Assembly: GCF_933775445.1 (NCBI RefSeq)
Contig: NC_065876.1
Location: forward strand, 22,940,001-23,004,000
Length of the DNA: 64,000 bases
From: Argentina anserina
Taxonomy: Eukaryota > Streptophyta > Magnoliopsida > Rosales > Rosaceae
Reading direction: 5' to 3'
Under the pieces are notes generated by a model, which saw only the letters and a program-made list of their open reading frames with translations, was not told the DNA's origin and did no database searches. Shown here one piece after another: positions 47,358 through 60,326 of this stretch. The translations under genes and the position numbers were made by a program. Each line of letters begins with the position of its first letter. Position 1 is the stretch's first letter.

Positions 47358-49399
47358 CTCACGCGTCGCATAAGGCATTGGAAAGCTAAGTAACAAATGC
47401 GAGGAACATAAACAGCTAGTTCTTGAAGATACCATCTTGATTAACAAATCGATATTTGTTTAAAGTATGCGCAGAAAACTTGACATGCTACTTCAAAGGT
47501 ATGATACCATTCCTGAGAGAGATATGTAAAATAGCATTAAAATTTTAAGCTAGACTTTTAATTCAAGAAATTAGGATAACATAGCCTACAAGAGACTAAA
47601 GGATAGAGTAGATATACAAATGGAAGAAACATAAGTTAAAAGCACGTGAACATGTGCATCACTATCCATAGTTTACCTGATTTAATGCATTCTTTGGGGT
47701 TTCATACTCGGTAGCTAAAAAAAATAAAAACCTAGATTGCAAGAGAGCATAAAAAGGATCAGCTTCAGATGTAGTGACACAATTACATGACGAACTGGCT
47801 GCAAAACCAGAACATAGTGCGCATTCACTTTTAAAATAATGATACAAATGATCAATGAAACCATTTCAGCTAGCCCAAAGCATCTTATGTTTAAAGGTAA
47901 GGGTAGAGCTTGAAGAGATAGATCTGTATGTACTATTAATCAAAAGATACTAGATCAACTACCTTTTCAATTATAAGGTATTTTTCTCTCAGTAGAGCTT
48001 ATATAGATCTAGATCTGAATTAGCTCGGTGCATTTTCATGTTTCATTAATCTAATGAACAAGGTGTAAATTAAGAATCACAAGTTGAGGGAGTAGAAAAC
48101 AAAGATGAACAAAAGCTTAGAGAAATAAGTAGAATTTCATTGAAGTTGGATCAAATGGATTGGTGGATTACGTTTTTGAATCCATGACTTATCAGATGGA
48201 AGGGAAGCTTCAAACCACAATAATGATACACAAAAATTGAACCAACAAAATCAGTCAAAATTCTGCAGATCAAAACTGGAAAAAGACAAGGAAATTGGAC
48301 AATCTACCAAGATATGCTCTCCCTGATGGAGGCTGCAATTTAGCCAACTTTGAGGATTAATTTTCTAAATAATTTATAGACAAAGTCACAAACCTTAGAG
48401 GTCATACCAGGAACCCAAATTAAGAAGTTAGAATGCCAAATTGCTGATAAAAATCAGTCATCAATATGATAGACTCTGACTCTTTGATCAACAATCACAA
48501 TTTCAGTCTCCTTGACTAACTAATATGAATCAGATGCTAAAAGGGTTTTCAATTCACTTATTTATGTACCTAACAGAAATTATTTTACAAACTCTATTTT
48601 ATTTTACAAACATAAGGAAAATTATCTCAGGAACATAACAACTGAGAAAAAAGTAATGAACTTCAGAAGTGTAAGTGCAATATAGGTGTATCATTACAGT
48701 AACTAAATTCTGGAGAAAAGGTATATCCATATAGGTCAAGGTAGTCTCCTTTAAATTCCCAGAAATTCAATCTATAGCAAAAACAAGGGTAATTGTAGCT
48801 ACTTAAATTAGGACACAAAATAAAAGAAAGCAATTACTGGAGCAATAATGAGGAAACATCTGAATCATTTTGTCAAAATAAGTCGTGACAGTAGTTATAT
48901 TCTTTTACTTGAAACAACACATCAAGAATAAGTAAAAAGGAGACATTAAAAAAAAGGAGCTGACAGTAGCAAGGGTATTTTGTTGCAAACTTGCAAAATA
49001 AAAAGAAAGGAAAGTAAATCTGCTGCACTCGAAGGATTAACAATTGATTGAACTAATGAACTAAGAGCAATTGGATATCAAATGAATATCAATATGGGGA
49101 AAAAGTTTGCTACTAATAAGTTTGGAAACCAGAATATTTTTTGACTTTATCTTGCTCAGGAAACTTGATAAATATTAACAAGTTATGGTCAGCAAGTTTG
49201 ATATCAGCACCATAAAACCAAAGATAATTGAATTGATTATATAGTCGATAGCTAGCCAAATTCCATATAGAACAATTAATCTAACAGACATGGATTCAAG
49301 CTAAAGCTTACAAATTTACATGGTTCAACAATACAAGAAGACAACAGTAAAACGTAGGGAAGCATCAAAAGAAATATTAACTAACAAGTTCAAAGCAAT
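47358..49399. other. Intergenic, no recognised gene
   Basis: AT-rich sequence. A minus-strand stretch at 47710-47840 (CALCSGFAASSSCNC) could be an exon, but no neighbouring exon supports it. No repeats shared with the rest of the window were seen. Confidence 0.35.
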
Positions 49400-49850
<451 letters not shown>

Positions 49851-51036
49851 CGAATAGTACCAAAAACAGTATAGTAGGAGTTCAGAAAGTTACAGGGTAG
49901 GACAAGTCAATATAAAATGATCACGCACTTGACTACAAGAACTAGAAGCCTCCTTATTCCTATTTTTTAACAGTTTAGCTAGATGCCTCCTTATTTCCAT
50001 TCTTTATGTTAAGTTGTTCTACCAATTGCTCCTGCGATACATTTCAAACCGTTGACATCTACATATATAAGTCCGAATCTGTGAATGTTTCTTCATCTGG
50101 TAATAAAACATTACCTTTTTGATTGTGTGACAAACCATAAATACTATGACGTTCCTGATGAGTGATGACATTTATGGCGATAAGCAACCACCATTCTCTC
50201 CTGTAATATTGCTCGCCAATACTTTTACACTTCTACACCCCATGACGTTGGTCACTTCTATTACAATGATATCAAACAACAGCATCAAAATCAGTTCATA
50301 TTACCTGGAGATCAACTAATCGAGGCACAAATACATTGTTTCCTAGTGAAGTAAGCCAGAGCACTTGGGAGAAAAAGAAACAGTAACATTGCCATAGAAG
50401 AGACTGGGCGTATAAAGGACATTGCGATGATCATAAACAAACATGGAACATTGGTCATCAATGACATAGCAAAAGGCTCAAGCATGACAGTTCAAATGAC
50501 AGAAACAATACAAATGGTTCTGCAGAACAAATCCGGATTCTCTGCTTGGACTCCTTGGAGACTTGGAGTTGCTTGGATATATATAACCATAGGATTGAGT
50601 AAAGATGATGCAAGCAACTTCTAATCATTGTCATATTTCCTCAATCCAATAGTTATACAGAATCCAAGCAAATCCAAGCACAAAAAATCCCAGTAGAGAA
50701 GCCAAATTCTCTGCGGAACATAATTCAGGCAAATTTTCTTATCACTAAGCTTCTTGTTAAGTTGCAGAATTTCAAAGGCCACAAAAAAGAAATTATTCCC
50801 TTAAAAAAAAGAAATTATTTGTTTTCCTTCTCTTCCAACTCCAAGCCAAGTTAATGACAGGGTTACCAGAGAAAAAGGTGATAATTTATATATTAAGTCA
50901 CAAGTAGATCAGGTTGAATCCTTGTCCAACAACAAAAGTACATGTTCAAAGCCATTGCAGACATAGAAACGACCAACAATCTTAAAAGGAACACTAGTTT
51001 GAATCCCAAAAGTGCGTTAGCTCCACCAGCATAACC
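49851..51036. other. Intergenic, includes probable 3' UTR of the MIC10-like gene
   Basis: The part next to 51036 is probably the 3' untranslated region of the minus-strand gene. The remainder is AT-rich with no recognised gene. Confidence 0.35.
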
Positions 51037-54000
51037 TCAATCCTGTCCATCCTGAAAACAAGAAAAACTACATTTAATAACTTTCCGTTCATAAAGACCT
51101 CTAATGTTAGTATGACCTCAGAATCAATTCAGAAAACCACAAAAAGTTTCAGATATTACTAACCCAAACAAATGCATTAGATTTGCTGGACTACCGTTAA
51201 AATATAGATAAGAAGCAACAGGTGATTGTGGTATACATAGTTTTGAATGACATTCCTAAAATAACTCTTCATACTTGAACAACTCTTACTGTCTTACAGT
51301 ATGAAGAGTAACTGTAACAATAGTCTGTGAACTGTTTCTGCAAGTCAATTTCCTGATCTCAAAGCCTATATCCCAATGTTCCCAACCCTAGGCGCACAAT
51401 GTTAACCTATGACATGTGTGAATCCACACAGCATTTACTCCCCAGCAGTTTCCTGATCTCGAAGCCTAAATCCCAATGCTTCAGGTCTAACCCTACGAGC
51501 ACCACACTGTTAACCTAGGACATGAATCGCCCTCTAGAAGTTATCAATTTCGTTTACTCAATGAGTATAGTTTCAGTGTACTTGGAACATTGGGCTGATG
51601 GGGAGTAAATGCTGAGTGAAATTGTACGAAATTACCCCTGGATAATCTGAGGTTGAAAAGATTTTCTGACCCGGTGTCTTGGACTATTCCTACCAAATTT
51701 ATTTAATGTATAGACTATAAGATCATCTTTTTACAGGGACAAAAAGTAAAACTGAGAAAAATTTAGCACCAGAATTACAATCAAATGACTTCTTACGCTT
51801 AATAACAACTTGTCCTGCATATATCTAACCTTGCCCACAAATGTCTTATCAATTCTTTTATATTTTCTTCAGTTTTAAACAACTTTCTCATGTCTCACCA
51901 ACTCGGCTAAGTAGCTATATAAGGTTTATACTACACACTCAAAACACCACTAGACACTGAAGGAAGAGCAAGTCAATATTCTTTGTCACCCATTTTGCAG
52001 AGAATGCATTTGTGGAGAGACAAACAGCAATCATTTCTTTCAATCAACAACCTTGGGAAGAAATTGTACCTTAGAGGTAGCAATCATGTACCTTCCAGAT
52101 AATTAATGATGGACAGAATGTGCAGGTGGCACACATCATTAACTATGTTCCACCAATACAAGAAACTACGACACAAACTCAAGATTCCAAGGAAGTTCCA
52201 ACGGAAAAATGACAAGTGAGCACTATGCAAAAAGGAGGGCAATCAAGACAAAGTTGAGGGAAGTTGAGCAAAAAGCAGTCTCCACAAACTAACTACAAAG
52301 CACTATGAAACGAGGGAGGCAAGAGTGACTCCTTGTTGTTAAGCTGATGGGACAACATGGGCTAGTCTGTGGTTCAATAACTACAGAAGACAAGCAGATG
52401 AACGAGAAGACGGGATCTGGAATAAAACTGATTGAAATAAAACAAACAATCTCATGAATCACTCAACGAGTAACTGATTGATAGAGGCCCTTAAATATAG
52501 ATACAGTACTACTAGAAACCAATCAACATCAGAATAACCCATATAAGTGATTCTAGGAATCCATAATGTCTAAACAAATAATGAATCACAATTCACAATA
52601 GATACAACATGACTGAATACAAAAAAGATGCACCCAGATGATAAATCTAGAAAACACTTGAAGCCACAACAGTTAGCTAGTAGACTCGAGGACATCCAAA
52701 TATCTATAGACCCTAACTTTTTTATTTAAATTTATTCATCCACTCTATGCACACCTCTGTTACCACTACTAGAAGAAGCACTGGAACCAAAGGGAAAGAG
52801 ATAGTAACAAACTTTAAAAGTGCCACACTGTAGGATCAGATTCAATGTTTTTTTTAACTAAAGACCCTATGTTTAAGAAGCCACCACTGAGGCATTTTCT
52901 ACACACGCACTCATCCTTCTACTTGCCATTCATTTCTTCATAAATAGTAAAGACAAGTGGAAACTAGAATCTTTCCCCAGAAAATCCTACATTACTCCAA
53001 TGAGCATCTTATATTTCTTCTTGACAACGTAAATTATAAAACCTAATATACGAGATGTATCTAAAATCTGGACTCCAGAGTCTAAACACCTTTTTCCTAT
53101 GCTTGGAAACAATTAGAATTATCAGCATACAAACAAAATACTTACTACGACTAAAATATACATTACAAAACTGTCACTTTTACCTGAGAAGCAGGAGTCT
53201 CAACAACCTTAGGAGAAGCCACCTTTGCAGCAGCAGGAGATCCCTCAAATAAACGAGAACAATCTGTGTATGCAGAACCAATGCCCAGTCCAGCACCAAA
53301 GGCTACAGAAGCCCAACGAGTCACAGGACTCCCTAGTATGAAACAATAAAAATATTGATTCAAAATCTGAACGGCATATACTTATACACAAAAAGAAAAT
53401 CGAATATTAAATAAAGCATCAATGACTTTGACAGTCCAGTAAACAAGAGGAAACATATTAACTATGAGACGTTGCTCTCCTCTTCATAGATTATAATCTA
53501 TGAATCTATGGCACATTTGATCACAACATGCAAACCCAAAAGTAAAGAAGACATAAAATTTAGGGGTGTTAACATATAAAAGTTCCATTTATGGTGCTTA
53601 CATGGATCCTCAGTTGCCCCGTCCTTTTATTCTCTTCAGAAGTATAACAAAAGTTCAAATGGGCTGGATATTTGTAGCGATTACCAATGCTATCACATAT
53701 TGCTGAGAATCCTAGCTACTAACACAATTGCGGCTTCACACTATTTCATCAAACACTACTGTTAACAGTTAACTGATTACTTTCTTCAAGTTGCCATTAT
53801 TCAGCCTGCCAAATTTCCATTGGCAAAAGTTGTATTACTGTTGAATTCCCTCTCTATCTCTATCTCATTCATTGAAACACGTACAAAGGAACACATCCAA
53901 TAGGCAGATTTCAACACCAACTTAATAACTGCCTACTTCCATTCTACTAGGGCAACAAGAACTTAGCTTCAGAAACTCATCCAATGCTAAATTTCAGCTG

Positions 54001-54306
54001 TAAGAGATTGTATTACGTAATATTTATATCATCAGCTTGATTTCAATATCGAGATTCAGATTATCAACAAATTGGCATAACAATCTTATGTAAATCTGAT
54101 TATCCAGATTTTCTACAGAGAAGCCAAAGAGAACGAGTAGAAAACGAGAGAGAGAGAGAGAGAGAGGACTGACGGAAGAGAAGAAGACCGGCGAGGGCAC
54201 CGCCGAGGGTGGAGTAGACGAAGCGGCGGACGGTGAGGTCGACACAGGCGTCGTATTTGGCGTTGAGGTCGTGCTGCGGCGGCAGGAGTTGTTTGTTGTC
54301 GGCCAT
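51037..54306 (-). CDS. MIC10: MIC10-like MICOS subunit, three exons
   Basis: The encoded ~98-residue protein matches MIC10, the small inner-mitochondrial-membrane protein that bends cristae junctions within the MICOS complex. Exon 1 (54306-54174) gives the start MADNKQLLPPQHDLNAKYDA and first membrane segment (YSTLGGALAGLLLF). Exon 2 (53332-53184) gives TRWASVAFGAGLGIGSAYTD, the second, glycine-rich membrane segment, and a conserved SAYTDCS. Exon borders are GT-AG with matching phase (133 and 149 nt). A 15-nt third exon (51051-51037) after TTTTCAG adds four residues and a stop; it is inferred and leaves a ~2.1-kb intron. Otherwise exon 2 would read through to a stop at 53163. The start is chosen by similarity; an upstream in-frame ATG exists. 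Confidence 0.8.
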
Positions 54307-54969
54307 TTTTCTCTGCGAGGGTTTGTTTGGCTCTCTCTCTTCGATTTCTGATTTTTGGGGAAATTCTGGGGGCACTAGGAAGGAATGATACAGCCATCCT
54401 TTTCTTTACTTTTCTCTCTCTTTCTTTTCTTATTATTTTCTCACTTATTTTGTAACATTTAGCTCAATTTTAACCACCACCACATCAGGACCCCGCTTCT
54501 TGCATGAAAATGTCAAATATGTTCCTAACCGGACAATTTGTATTGAAAATAATTGGGACCAACGCATCAACCATTGGTGCGTACACACTTAAAACACTTC
54601 CAAGATATTTTGTTTCTAAGTTGGCAATTTGGCACTAAATTTAGTCCTTTTGGATTATGTTCCGACATGAAGCCGAGCTCGGCAAACTTATTGATTGTAA
54701 ATCCTTCGTTGTATCTTTTGAAATTTGAGCTAATAAATAGGAATGAACTGCATAGAACTTAAATGTCTAGCAGATTGTGGGATGACGCACATCATATTGA
54801 CGTCATCTGTCTTGAACATAGCATCAAACTAATTCCTATGTGACGATCAAAGACCACTTAATCTAGTTCATGAAAGAAAGTATGCCCGCTCTTGCCAACG
54901 GAATGCAACAAGGTGCAACAAAAGCTCTCTGTGCTCAATGACTATTTGAACTCTTCTAAGCTTTTAAAA
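54307..54969. promoter_or_regulatory. Upstream region of the MIC10-like gene
   Basis: The CT-rich stretch at 54330-54430 on the opposite strand looks like the leader and core promoter of the minus-strand gene. Farther out nothing is recognised. Confidence 0.35.
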
Positions 54970-57177
54970 TAGGGCTGTAAACGGTTCCAAAACAGCCAAA
55001 AATATGTGGAACTGTAAATCGAACCGTGTTATTTAAACGGTTCGTTTTTTGTATTTTTCATAATAGGAACCGTTTGGTTCGATTCCTAACGGTTCCATTA
55101 CGGTTCCGGTCCCAAAACGGTTCCAAAAAAACCTGTAGCTGAAACTCTGTATAAACAATTAAACATCAATGTTTCTTGATGATATTGGCAATATGAAATT
55201 GTGGAACTCTGTAACAAAGTAAATCAACTAATACCGCTACTATCTAGAGTAATTTGCTTCATGATTACAAATTTACAATCATTCAATCAACATTCTAAGT
55301 TTTATTCATAAAGTACTAAACTCACTCAACTCAGTCTCAGTGGTAAACTAAGGAGACTCACCAGATTACAAAATAGCAAACCATGGTATCAAACTCATCA
55401 AATAGTCAAGAAAGCATAGCAAATTACAATGTTAATCATCTATAACATCTTCAGTTCATACCTTCCCAAATGCTTCGGATTCTCCGCATTTAATTTTTTT
55501 TCTGCCTTTTCTTCCGGTTGTTGGTAGATGTAGGGGCTGAAAGCCGTTATTCCCTCTAACATGACTGCATAAAACGGAAATTTCAATACCAACAGAAACC
55601 CAGAAAGGAGAAACTGAAACCAAGAGTGGGGTTACACAAGGGAAAAATTTACTTACAAGTACCAAAGACCAGTTAATTGACACATATCAGGGGACAATGC
55701 TCCACTCAAGGAGTTGCCTCGCAGTCCACTGCAAAGTCAAATTTTAGCCAAGAAAATCAGTGTGGAGGGTTTGTTGGCAAATTGTATATAGAACCAAAAA
55801 ACCAAAGGAGTGCCGACAATGCACCAAATCAACAAAGTTACGCATGAAAGAACGGGAAAAAAAAAACAGGAAAAATGAAAATTATCGGATTTATTGTAAT
55901 TGGTGGTACTCACAGGTATTGCAAAACTTCATTCCAATATATTAGCCTTGGTATCTCACCAGTGAGCTGGTTCCGAGCAAGATCACTGCAAATAGAACAA
56001 CATCAGTCTCAAAGAGATATATCAACAGTAGAAACTGGGGACTTACAGATATTTAAGGTTTGGAATTTGGGTAAGAGTTGTTGGAATAGGACCAGTCAAC
56101 TGATTGTTCTTCAAATTCCTGCATCAACGGAACAAAATTGACTTACAAAGGTTCCAAAAAAACTTACAATACTAGAAAGAAATTTGCATGGTTATAAATA
56201 CTTACTAAACTTCAACCTTCTTAAGCCTTGAAAATGAGAATGGTATGTCTCCAGACATATTGTTGTCAGACAAGTCTCTGCATTTTAAGTTTTCAACAAA
56301 GTAAGCAAATTTAAAATGGAAATAGAAGTCAAAAGACAATCAACCACAGCCTCAACATGAAGAAATGCTTACAGATATATCAGAGAAGCACAGTTGCCAA
56401 TCTCATCTGGGATTTGTCCAGTTAACTTATTCCCCTGCAAGTCTCTACCATTCGTAAACAAACAGAAAGTCATTAAACTACTATTCCCCTAACACAGTAC
56501 CTGCAAATTACAGTCAGTACATACAATCAATTCAGTTCATGTCCCAAAACACTTGGAAACATACACAATTCAGCACATATTGGCAAAGTATCAATCAAAG
56601 TTCACAATCCAATGCAAAATAAACAGATCAAAATGCAGACACAAGCAATCAAACTAAAGAAAAATCTAACTATGTCCAAATTCAGACACAATCCAATGAA
56701 AAACTTGATATGTCCTCCGGCCGGTGCAGACTGCACTCACTACAGGGGGCTGAGAGTTTAGATTTTGGAACGAGATCGAGACTTTGAGAGTGAGAGAGAC
56801 AAATACTCAGATAGAGAGTTAGAGAGTAGAGACTGCGGGAGTGCAGGTTGCGAGACTGCGGGGGAGTGCGGGTTATGAGACTGCGGGGGGAGACTGCGGG
56901 AGTGCAGGCTTGAGGCTGCGACTACTCGATTAGGGTAAGTGAAGAGTGAAGGGAAAGTGGGTCTAAAATTAAGATCTAACGGTTAGTATTTGTTATACTA
57001 AAAATCCAACGGTTCTTATGCATTTGAGAATTTAGAACTGAACCGAACCGAACTGTTTTCAAACGATTCGATTCTACTATTATACCTTCATTTTTTTCTT
57101 ACAAACTAAATTGAAATGTTGTTAATTGGTTCGGTTCCAACAGTTCTTTTAGAAACCGGAACCGATTAACAATCCTA
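54970..57177. mobile_element. hAT-like transposon carrying ERECTA-family gene exons (2.2 kb)
   Basis: The ends TAGGGCTGTAAACGGTTCC and, from the other side, TAGGATTGTTAATCGGTTCC are imperfect inverted repeats, and the 8-bp flanks TTTTAAAA (54962-54969) and CTTTAAAA (57178-57185) differ by one base. Both subterminal zones contain CGGTTC/GAACCG repeats, the design of the other hAT elements here. Between them lies a captured host gene piece (55545-56444, minus) and a GC-rich, G-repeated stretch (56720-56940). No transposase is present. Confidence 0.8.
55545..56444 (-). pseudogene. Captured leucine-rich-repeat exons of an ERECTA-family receptor kinase
   Basis: Five 72-nt exons, each one LRR, stand in the same phase with GT-AG borders: 56444-56373 (LQGNKLTGQIPDEIGNCASL), 56277-56206 (LSDNNMSGDIPFSFSRLKK), 56118-56047 (LKNNQLTGPIPTTLTQIPNL), 55985-55914 (ARNQLTGEIPRLIYWNEVLQ) and 55728-55657 (RGNSLSGALSPDMCQLTGLW). 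Their order and sequence follow ERECTA/ERL kinases. A sixth starts at 55564 but soon turns into unrelated sequence. A TAG appears where exons two and three join. It lacks the rest of the receptor, so no working kinase results. Confidence 0.9.
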
Positions 57178-58109
57178 CTTTAAAACATAAAAGAGTCGAC
57201 GATTTTGACTAAGTTTTGGGGCTAGTTAGATGCAGCAAGCAAGCCTTTGGGGGAGTAGGGGTGCTGCAGCAGTAGCCACACCGGCTGGAGGTCGTAGAGC
57301 GCCGCTGGAGTGGGGAACCCAAATTTTGAGTTTTTTCGATGTGTTTAGTTGCAAGGAGAGCATGCTTTTATACTGTTAGGAGTCGTCGTTGTTTTGATGA
57401 AAACCGACATGCTCTAGCAGTGCTTTAGCAGGTATCGAGCATGACAAAACCAAAACCAGGGCAATTTCGGAGGCCGAAGGAGGAAATCCGAGGTGCAAAC
57501 TAGACCACCCATAACATGTACTTGAACCAGACCACCCTTCACCTAATACCCTTGTAGCTCGTTAGGGGCGTCGTCAGACATGGACTATCACTCCCCATTT
57601 TCTTTTTCAACTAAAGTTTCTCTCACTCCCCATTTTCTCTATACTTTATCTTTTTTATTTTCAAATTCAATTCTGAAGAACTAGAAAAAATCAGAAAATG
57701 AGTTTACGGAGAGATATGAACAAAAATATCTATCAAAAGGAAAGAAATAAACAAAAATGTTAAAAGACAAAAGGAGTTCTAGCTGTTGAAGTGGCACATA
57801 GATGAGCATAGGATTCCTCTGACGGAAAACGGTGGCCTATGTGTCTATGTGGTGTGGTGCATACTTCAACACAACTACGACCCATCACTGACACATACAC
57901 AGTTGCACAGTTACAGTTCCTTCCTTAACCTAAATGTCCTAAACAACCTTCTCTTTCTCTTCCCCACTTCCCACACTCATCTTCTCCATCTTTGCTACTT
58001 CTATTAGAAACCGCTACACTACCCACCATCTTCTCTCTCTCTCTCTCTCTCTCTCACGAAGCCCATCTCCATCCAACTTGCTTTCTCCTCTGCAACATTC
58101 TCATAAAAA
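57178..58109 (+). promoter_or_regulatory. Upstream region and leader of the patellin gene
   Basis: The leader just before the start codon has a CT-rich run (about 58031-58053). Upstream is AT-rich with no clear TATA box that I would commit to. A GC-richer part at 57230-57310 is not coding as far as I can see. Confidence 0.4.
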
Positions 58110-60326
58110 ATGGCTGATGAAACCGCCACAACCACCCTTCCACCGGCAGACCAGCCGCCCGTCTCGGTGGTTGAGTCTGACTCGCCTTCTATACCCGAAA
58201 AGCTCGAGACTTTAGAAGACCCACTTCCAGAAGTGACAGAGTCCCCCATAGAAGAAGAGCCACCGCTAGCGCTACCTCAGCAGCCTCCTATAGACACGGC
58301 TAAGTCCGCGGACGTTTTAGTTGTTGGGTCTCTGCAAGCTAAGGAGGGTGGGGAGCCAACGATTCGGAAATCAGTTCCACAGTCTCTGGTTTCATTCAAA
58401 GAGGAAAGCAACATAGTTGCAGATCTCTCAGATTCCGAGAGGAAAGCTCTTTTAGAGTTTAAGCAGCTTGTTCAGGAAGCTCTCAACACTCACCAGTTCA
58501 CTTCCCCAAAACAAGAAGTGCAAGAGACTAAGGAGAAACCAACTCCCAAAACTGAAGAAGACACCGCTGTTTCGGAATCCGAAACGAAGCCGCTTCATGA
58601 GCCCAAGATCGAGGAGAACCCAGTGAAGGAAGCAGAGGAAGTAGCTAAGGAAACTTCCTTGGCTAAGCAATCTCCAGAGGAGGTTTCGATTTGGGGTGTT
58701 CCACTGCTGAAGGATGACAGGAGCGATGTGATTCTTCTCAAGTTTCTGAGGGCTAGGGACTTCAAGGTGAAGGATGCTTTTATTATGCTCAGGAACACGA
58801 TCCACTGGAGGAAGCAGTTCGGGATCGATGCTCTTGTGGAGGAAGATCTTGGTGATGATCTAGAGAAAGTGGTGTTTATGCATGGTTATGATAGGGAGGG
58901 CCACCCTGTGTGTTACAATGTGTTTGGTGAGTTTCAGAACAAGGAGCTGTATCAGAAGACGTTTTTGGATGAGGAAAAGAGGACCAAGTTTCTCCGGTGG
59001 CGGGTTCAGTTCTTGGAGAGAAGTATTAGGAAGCTGGATTTCAGGCCTGGTGGTGTTTGCACTATTTTTCAAGTTAATGATTTGAAGAATTCTCCTGGCC
59101 CTGCGAAGAGTGAGCTTCGTTTGGCCACCAAACAAGCCCTTCAGTTGCTTCAGGACAATTATCCTGAGTTTGTAGCCAAACAGGTACTAATCAGCTCGTG
59201 TATCTTTTTTCTATCCATTGATTGCGTTGAGCCCTTGTGTTGATGGTTTCTTATTGTTTGGTTGTTAAGGTGTTTATCAATGCTCCATGGTGGTATCTTG
59301 CGTTCTACACGTTGATCAGTCCCTTCTTGACACAGAGGACGAAAAGCAAGTTTGTGTTTGCAGGCCCAGCCAAATCAGCAGATACCCTTTTCAGGTTAGT
59401 AGAGTTTCTATCTATCTTACATTTCAGGGTCTGATCAATATGGTTTTCTTGTATATTCATCCCCTTGTGTATGGTTCATTGATTTCGAATTAAAATATCA
59501 AATGATGCTGTAGGTATATTTCTGCTGAGCATGTTCCTATACAATATGGAGGTTTGAGTGTGGATTATTGTGAGTGCAACCCTGAATTCACGATTGCTGA
59601 TCCCGTCGCTGAAGTAACCATCAAACCTGGAACAAAGAAGACTGTGGAAATAATAATTTATGAGGTTAGATTGCTTCTTCTTTGTTGTTCGAGTTCTATT
59701 ATTGGATACATACTGTCTACTCGGATTCTGAACACAAAAATTATATTTCACGCCTTGGGGCCTATTTTGCCGTAACTTCAGGGGCTTTCAGAAATGGTAA
59801 CTAAAAACTTCCAAATAATCTTCAATTTTTGGGTGTTCCGGAGCTGGGACGAGATAACTTGTGGTGTTTCCATATATGGATTGATAGTTGTATCGTTAGG
59901 AAATGTTCATGGTGCATTTACATGAAGCACTTGCACTTATATAAAGAAATTAAAATTAAAATCATGTTTAGTGAGGAAAGACACTCTTATTGAAGCACTG
60001 CCAAATAGGCACTCATGCATGTCTGCTAATCAATCAAAGCTCATGTTATTGCACTGGATGTCAATAAATTGCAGAAGTGCACCATTGTTTGGGAACTCCG
60101 TGTAGTTGGCTGGGAGGTGAACTACGGAGCTGAATTTGTTCCCGACTCTCAAGGTGCATACACTCTGATAATTCAAAAACCCACAAAGATCAGCCCAAAT
60201 GATGAACCCGTGATGCATCACCGCTTCAAAGTCAGCGAACTGGGTAAAATATTGCTCACCATTGACAACCCATCCTCAAAGAAGAAAAGGCTTCTGTACA
60301 GGTTCAAGATCGAACCCTCTGATTAA
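58110..60326 (+). CDS. PATL3: Patellin-3-like SEC14/GOLD protein, four exons
   Basis: Patellins bind phosphoinositides and act in membrane trafficking, cell-plate formation and auxin-transporter positioning. Exons 58110-59183, 59270-59394, 59514-59664 and 60075-60326 join in phase with GT-AG borders to 533 residues. An acidic, Pro/Glu-rich N-terminus (to about 190) precedes the CRAL-TRIO N part (SDVILLKFLRARDFKVKDAF), the SEC14 lipid-binding domain (to about 405; GVCTIFQVNDLKNSPG, YPEFVAKQ, WWYLAFYTLISPFLT) and a C-terminal GOLD domain (GTKKTVEIIIYE, KKKRLLYRFKIEPSD). The length is a little above Arabidopsis PATL3. It looks intact. PATL3 is the closest match from memory of the family; a sister patellin is possible. 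Confidence 0.93.
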
